A DNA stretch of 9,167 nucleotides from an uncultured Bacilli bacterium (GTDB taxonomy: Bacteria; Bacillota_I; Bacilli_A; RF39; UBA660). Position numbers and translations under genes: made by a program. Shown in pieces: positions 5,636 to 9,167 of this stretch. Positions within the stretch are counted from its first letter, which is position 1, and each line of letters starts with the position of its first letter. The stretch lies in NCBI GenBank assembly GCA_944329505.1, contig CALVIJ010000032.1:1-9167 (forward strand), written 5' to 3'. The notes under the pieces are model-generated. The model did not search any database. It was not told the DNA's origin and saw only the letters and a list, made by a program, of their open reading frames with translations.

Positions 5636-5755
5636 ATGAGTTTTATTGCATCATTATTATCTTCACTAGGTGGCATGTTTGCTAATGTAAGCAGTTCAGC
5701 TTGTGCAGGTTGGTGGATTGATGAAGCAGAATGTCCAAAAAGTTTAATTAAATAA
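5636..5755 (+). CDS. agrD: AgrD-type autoinducing peptide precursor
   Basis: A 39-codon gene with a strong ribosome site (GAAAGGAG, 7 bases before the ATG). The peptide has the three AgrD parts. First comes an amphipathic N-terminal leader M-S-F-I-A-S-L-L-S-S-L-G-G-M-F. Next is the signal region N-V-S-S-S-A-C-A-G-W-W with Cys23. Last is an acidic recognition tail I-D-E-A-E-C-P-K-S-L-I-K, close to the D-E-V-E-V-P-K-E-L of S. aureus AgrD. The usual five-residue ring predicts a thiolactone of C-A-G-W-W; cleavage directly before D-E, as in S. aureus, would instead give a six-residue ring C-A-G-W-W-I. The N-terminal tail of the mature signal cannot be read from sequence. A second Cys (33) in the discarded tail is unusual. 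It lies directly after agrB. Confidence 0.92.
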   Translation: MSFIASLLSSLGGMFANVSSSACAGWWIDEAECPKSLIK

Positions 5756-5784
5756 AAAATGTAGATTTAATTTTCTACATTTTT
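5755..5784. terminator. shared bidirectional terminator of the converging agr operons
   Basis: AAAAATGTAGA (5755-5765) pairs perfectly with TCTACATTTTT (5774-5784) around an 8-base loop. It works in both directions: on the plus strand it follows agrD and on the minus strand it ends agrC. The hairpin starts at the last base of the agrD stop codon and covers the agrC stop codon (5777-5775). Confidence 0.85.
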
Positions 5785-7100
5785 ATTTTTAATGTTTGGG
5801 TGAAAGTATCTCTATTGATACTTTTTTCATTTTCTAATTTACCAGTTTCTTCGCTTAAAATTTTATTTACTAAGGTTAATCCATATCCATGACCATCACC
5901 TTTAGTAGTATATTTCATGTTAGTAATTTTATTTAAATCTAAATTACCCTTAAAGTTATTAGTGATATCAATACATAACTCTTCATCCATAACATACATT
6001 TCTACAGATATTTCTTTTTTCTTAAGTCCTTTTACTGCTTCAATAGCATTATCTAAAAATACACCTAATATTTTACATATTTTTAAAACTAAGTCCTCGT
6101 CTAAATCAATCAAGTCAGTTGCTCTAACTTCTCTGGAAATATTTAATTTATATTTTATTTTCAATTTATCCATTAAACATAATTTTGAATAAATAGTAGC
6201 TCTTAATCCTCCCGAAGGAATTTTAGCTGTTTTTTTCATAATCTTATCATTATCTTTTATTTTGTTGTCTACTAATTTATCTATATATTTAATTAAAGTA
6301 TCCTTATCATTATTATCTTTAATCATGTTTCTAATAGTCAAAAATTCGTTTTTATTTTCATGTGTATCTACTCTAAATTTGTCAATCATAACTTCATATT
6401 CTTTTAGACTAGAAATACTGGTTTCATATTTACCACTTATTTTTTCTAATTCCTGTTGTTTTACTACATATCTAGTAACTGTAAATATAAATAGGCCCAT
6501 TACAACCATATTTATAACTAGTACATAAATCGGATTCCATTGTAAATAACTAGAACATGTAGAAAAAACCGCTAAAAATAAGAAGAAAATTGAATAAATA
6601 GCTATCCATTTGTTTTTCGATTCACTTGAATATTTAATTAAAATATTTGATAAATCATATATTTTCCTTATATTGAAAAGCAAAAGTGCTAACGCAGAAA
6701 CCATAAAATTTACAAAGATTCCATTATATCCACTTGTATATAACATTGAATCATCAGAAGAAGCTAAAAATGAGGAATATATTATGGCAAAAATCAGTTC
6801 TGAAATAATTAAAATGATAGCTGAAACTAAAACACTAACAAGAGATAGCTTAATATCTTTCGTAAAAAAACAATAATTAATTAACAATAATGCTGTTACG
6901 TTAATTAATAATTGAATTGCTTGTGAATTGACATGATATTTAAGTGTTAAAATCAAAGATACAATAAACAAAGCTAATAATTTTTTCTGTATTTTTATTT
7001 TCTTTTCTTTGTTTAGTAATTTATCCCAAACATATATATAGAAAAATCCAGCAAAAGAACATCCTATAAAGCGAGAAATAAATTCAATGATATTATTCAC
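5775..7100 (-). CDS. agrC: AgrC-like GHKL sensor histidine kinase
   Basis: A 441-residue membrane sensor kinase, expected to detect the AgrD-derived peptide and phosphorylate the neighbouring regulator. The N-terminal half has about six to seven hydrophobic segments (near 8-25, 41-54, 62-80, 86-108, 127-143, 166-183 and 189-209), as in AgrC receptors. A coiled linker leads to the dimerisation helices with the phosphoacceptor box F-R-V-D-T-H-E-N-K-N-E-F-L (His247), a variant of the F-R-H-D-Y-x-N of S. aureus AgrC. The ATPase domain has the N box F-L-D-N-A-I-E-A (348-355) and the G box G-D-G-H-G-Y-G-L (401-408). Start: GTG at 7100 with AAGGAG about 10 bases before it, inside the end of the upstream regulator gene. 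One base separates that gene's stop from this start, so translation is probably coupled. Confidence 0.92.
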   Translation of the reverse strand: MNNIIEFISRFIGCSFAGFFYIYVWDKLLNKEKKIKIQKKLLALFIVSLILTLKYHVNSQAIQLLINVTALLLINYCFFTKDIKLSLVSVLVSAIILIISELIFAIIYSSFLASSDDSMLYTSGYNGIFVNFMVSALALLLFNIRKIYDLSNILIKYSSESKNKWIAIYSIFFLFLAVFSTCSSYLQWNPIYVLVINMVVMGLFIFTVTRYVVKQQELEKISGKYETSISSLKEYEVMIDKFRVDTHENKNEFLTIRNMIKDNNDKDTLIKYIDKLVDNKIKDNDKIMKKTAKIPSGGLRATIYSKLCLMDKLKIKYKLNISREVRATDLIDLDEDLVLKICKILGVFLDNAIEAVKGLKKKEISVEMYVMDEELCIDITNNFKGNLDLNKITNMKYTTKGDGHGYGLTLVNKILSEETGKLENEKSINRDTFTQTLKIKM

Positions 7101-7101
7101 T

Positions 7102-7803
7102 TTATATCAACTCCTTATCAAATCTTGTAGAAATTAAATCTGATGTCATGCCATTGTCAAACACAACTTCTTTTTGCGATTTGCTAAAACTTAAAATACG
7201 TTTAGTGTTCATGAGGCATGCTCTATGAGTTTTTACAAAGTTGTCATTAACCATATCTTCTAATTCTGATAAACTTTTCCCAACATGGAATTCACTATAA
7301 TCAGTTACTATTATGCATTTTCTTTCAACACTGTCTCTAGTTATATATAGAATGTCGTCTTGAGGTATGGTGTAAAAAACACCGTTGTCTTTAAATTTGA
7401 TAATGCTTTTTACTTTAAACATTTGTAATGCTTTATCTAAAGATTTTGTTAATCTTTGTTCACAATTATCAAATTTATTAATGTATGATAAAAATAGAAA
7501 GTCATTTTTCATTACTACATGGCCCAATTCCTGATGACCAGTTAAGAATATTAAAACACTATCGACATCTTTAGTCCTAATAATTCTAGCAATATCAATT
7601 CCTGATCTTGTTGGGGCTTCAATATCTAAAATATATATTTTGAATGATAATTTAGATTCAACTATTTTCATAAACTCATTATCATAATCTTCAAAAACGT
7701 ATGTCTTATATTCTAATTTGTTTTTCATCATATATGAATCTACAATATGCTCAACCATTTCTCTGTACTGCTTTACATCATCACAAATAATAAAGTTTAT
7801 CAT
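7102..7803 (-). CDS. agrA: AgrA-like LytTR response regulator
   Basis: A 233-residue response regulator. The receiver domain (about 1-120) shows the acidic pair C-D-D (8-9), the phosphoacceptor Asp60 in Y-I-L-D-I-E, the conserved Thr in F-L-T-G-H and the Lys in Y-I-N-K-F-D. The C-terminal LytTR DNA-binding domain (about 130-233) shows I-L-Y-I-T-R-D-S-V-E-R-K, F-H-V-G-K-S-L-S-E-L-E and F-V-K-T-H-R-A-C-L-M-N. The ATG follows GGGAAAGG by 8 bases. It is first in an operon with the kinase gene, the reverse of the usual agrC-agrA order, and its last codons contain the kinase ribosome site. It is expected to be phosphorylated by that kinase and to bind direct repeats at agr-controlled promoters. Confidence 0.93.
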   Translation of the reverse strand: MINFIICDDVKQYREMVEHIVDSYMMKNKLEYKTYVFEDYDNEFMKIVESKLSFKIYILDIEAPTRSGIDIARIIRTKDVDSVLIFLTGHQELGHVVMKNDFLFLSYINKFDNCEQRLTKSLDKALQMFKVKSIIKFKDNGVFYTIPQDDILYITRDSVERKCIIVTDYSEFHVGKSLSELEDMVNDNFVKTHRACLMNTKRILSFSKSQKEVVFDNGMTSDLISTRFDKELI

Positions 7804-7840
7804 AAATCGTACCTTTCCCTCTTTAATTTTGCATATTTAA

Positions 7841-7869
7841 ATTATATTATTTATGTAAATATATCACAA
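7841..7869 (-). promoter_or_regulatory. promoter of the agrA-agrC operon
   Basis: On the minus strand TTGTGA (7869-7864) and TATAAT (7846-7841) are 17 bases apart. No LytTR-like repeats are evident around it, which suggests constitutive expression of the sensing half. Confidence 0.65.
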
Positions 7870-7890
7870 TTTGACAAATAATACAATGAA

Positions 7891-7920
7891 AAAAGGTAAT
7901 TTTTTTAGATATTACCTTTT
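7891..7920. terminator. terminator of the lipoprotein gene
   Basis: AAAAGGTAAT (7891-7900) pairs perfectly with ATTACCTTTT (7911-7920) around a 10-base loop. On the minus strand the stem runs into TTTTTTC, so it terminates transcripts from the lipoprotein and isolates the agrA promoter that follows. Confidence 0.8.
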
Positions 7921-7936
7921 GTATTTATAAAACTTA

Positions 7937-8530
7937 TTATCTTGTATTTCTTCGAGATTGAACTTCATCCCAAAATTCTAAACCGGTATCTTTTAAATCA
8001 CTTAATAAGTCTAAACCATTGGCCGTGGTATCGGCTAACCATTCTTTAAATCTCTCTTGATAATTTGGTACTAAATAATTTAAGATTTCATCTAAAGAGC
8101 TTAGAGCGTTTCTAGCATATTCTTTACCTTCGTCGCTTAGTTCATTAAATGTTACTCCATTTATTTCGCCACCATTGAAAACAAAATCTGATAATACTTT
8201 AAAATTTTGTAAAGCTCTAGCAAATTCTTGTTGAACAGCTTCACTATTAGCAGCATCAGAAGCAGATTCTTTTAAATTATTGGCTCCATCAAGCATAAGG
8301 CTGATGGCAGCTTCAGCGGCTGTGTCTTGCTCTGTTTGGGTTGTTGAAGTTTCATTTACTTCTTCTGTGTTTGTTGGAGTTTCAACGTTTTCTATTGTTT
8401 CAGGAGTACTAGTATCTTGAGTTTTGTTTTCTACTGTATTGTTACCGCAACCTGCTAAAGTTGTAATAAAGGCAACTCCACATATCGCGGTCATCATTTT
8501 TCTTTGGTATAATTTAAATTTATTTGTCAT
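7937..8530 (-). CDS. lipoprotein of unknown function
   Basis: A 197-residue protein I do not recognise. The N terminus is a lipoprotein signal: positive residues (K-F-K-L-Y-Q-R-K), a hydrophobic run, then the lipobox L-A-G-C with Cys28 as the expected lipidated residue, so the mature protein would sit on the outer face of the membrane. Residues about 29-75 are a Thr/Glu/Asn-rich flexible linker. The rest (about 76-197) looks helical and acidic, with no cysteine and no enzyme motif. Start: the ATG at 8530 follows AAAGAAGGAAAT; an in-frame ATG at 8548 would precede that site and is rejected. It has its own promoter and terminator and lies just upstream of the agr regulator on the same strand. 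Whether it is functionally linked to agr is unknown. Confidence 0.85.
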   Translation of the reverse strand: MTNKFKLYQRKMMTAICGVAFITTLAGCGNNTVENKTQDTSTPETIENVETPTNTEEVNETSTTQTEQDTAAEAAISLMLDGANNLKESASDAANSEAVQQEFARALQNFKVLSDFVFNGGEINGVTFNELSDEGKEYARNALSSLDEILNYLVPNYQERFKEWLADTTANGLDLLSDLKDTGLEFWDEVQSRRNTR

Positions 8531-8552
8531 AATATTTCCTTCTTTCATTTAT

Positions 8553-8582
8553 ATTATAACAAATATATTAGTGAAAGTGCAA
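8553..8582 (-). promoter_or_regulatory. lipoprotein promoter
   Basis: The minus strand has TTGCAC (8582-8577), an 18-base spacer and TATAAT (8558-8553), with an upstream TG making an extended -10 (TGTTATAAT), like the hpf promoter. It starts two bases after the end of the ATPase gene, so no separate ATPase terminator fits in between. Confidence 0.6.
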
Positions 8583-8583
8583 A

Positions 8584-9167
8584 TTAGACTCCGCCTATTT
8601 CTCCATGCTTTCGAAGATATATTTTTCTAATCCAATCGACAGGTATTACTGTTAATGAAAGCAATATTATTACTTCAAATTCGAATGGATTTAATCCGTA
8701 TGCTCTAAATAAATCTCCGCCATAATATATAAGATATATTTGGACAATTAATATAAATAAAATGATTATTAAAAACACTTTATTTTTAGAAAGATTAGCA
8801 AATAAATTTAATCTGTGAGTTCTAGCATTAAAGCAATTAAATATTCCCATAAATATAAATAATCCAAAGAAGGCAGTCATTAAATATCGGTCATCAGCAC
8901 TATCTCTAAATATACTGTGGATAAATGGTGATTTTAGGAAAAAGACACACATTAGGGCTGAAAAAGTGCCAGTAAATAGAATTTCGTCTTTCATATAGCG
9001 GTTAATAATATTTTCATCCTTCTTTTTAGGTTTTTCATACATATATTCTTTAAGTGGTGGTTCAAAGGAAAAGGCAATGCTGGCTAGTGAATCCATAACC
9101 ATATTAATCCATAACATTTGTATAACTGTAACTGGCGTGTCAACTCCAATGAATGGCCCTATAATAG
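8584..9167 (-). CDS. P-type (calcium-type) cation-transporting ATPase, C-terminal part
   Basis: The last 193 residues of a P-type ATPase; the gene continues past the right edge of the window, so its start is not seen. The visible part begins in the transmembrane core with P-F-I-G-V-D-T-P-V-T-V-I-Q, then M-L-W-I-N-M-V-M-D-S-L-A-S-I-A-F, which matches the sixth membrane helix of SERCA/PMCA-type calcium pumps with the ion-binding Asn and Asp (N-x-x-x-D). E-P-P follows, as usual. Four further hydrophobic helices complete the C-terminal membrane domain, which ends with a short basic tail. The phosphorylation and nucleotide-binding domains lie outside. Calcium export is the family expectation; the ion cannot be proven from this part. 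Confidence 0.9.
   Translation of the reverse strand, partial: IIGPFIGVDTPVTVIQMLWINMVMDSLASIAFSFEPPLKEYMYEKPKKKDENIINRYMKDEILFTGTFSALMCVFFLKSPFIHSIFRDSADDRYLMTAFFGLFIFMGIFNCFNARTHRLNLFANLSKNKVFLIIILFILIVQIYLIYYGGDLFRAYGLNPFEFEVIILLSLTVIPVDWIRKIYLRKHGEIGGV

Noticed and set aside
5917..6876. Plus-strand open frames of about 90 codons inside the kinase gene
   Set aside because: They are antisense shadows of the well-supported agrC-like gene.
7871..7899. Plus-strand promoter from the consensus TTGACA at 7871
   Set aside because: No -10 at the right distance, and it would transcribe only antisense to the lipoprotein gene.

Overview
This window is AT-rich DNA from a low-GC Gram-positive bacterium of the Bacilli/Firmicutes type. 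The evidence is a long-form hibernation factor next to secA, a SecA with a zinc-binding SEC-C tail, strong AGGAGG-like ribosome sites, TATAAT promoters and an agr-type peptide quorum-sensing locus. The standard code fits: Trp is TGG throughout and no intact gene needs TGA as a sense codon. The exact taxon cannot be named from the sequence. There are ten genes or gene fragments plus one 39-residue peptide gene that is easy to miss. No rRNA, tRNA or CRISPR array is visible.

Left part (1-4641), all on the minus strand and read right to left: a cold-shock protein (csp), the ribosome hibernation factor (hpf), the preprotein translocase ATPase (secA) and a GNAT acetyltransferase. csp, hpf and secA are housekeeping genes, each with its own promoter and separated by terminators. 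Left of secA the DNA becomes irregular. The last codons of secA are duplicated in decayed form at 1-58. Near-identical 20-bp direct repeats (TTGGAAACAAA[A/T]TGGAAACA) lie inside the two copies, and the acetyltransferase gene sits between them. This layout resembles a small or decayed integrative element inserted at the 3' end of secA, with duplicated att cores, arm-type integrase sites and one cargo gene, but no integrase is present in the window.

Middle part (4642-7803) is an agr-type quorum-sensing module split into two converging operons. On the plus strand are agrB (membrane cysteine endopeptidase with His76/Cys83) and a tiny agrD (39 aa). The predicted thiolactone signal of agrD is centred on Cys-Ala-Gly-Trp-Trp. 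On the minus strand, the LytTR response regulator comes first and the GHKL sensor kinase second, translationally coupled. The two operons end face to face at one shared hairpin that covers the ends of both genes. The expected circuit is: AgrD is processed and cyclised by AgrB, the exported peptide is sensed by the AgrC-like kinase, and the AgrA-like regulator is phosphorylated and binds target promoters, possibly including the agrB upstream region.

Right part (7804-9167), minus strand: an uncharacterised lipoprotein with its own promoter and terminator, and the C-terminal membrane part of a P-type calcium-transporting ATPase cut by the window edge.

The two items most worth attention are the split agr locus with its unfamiliar signal peptide and the secA-tail duplication around the acetyltransferase.
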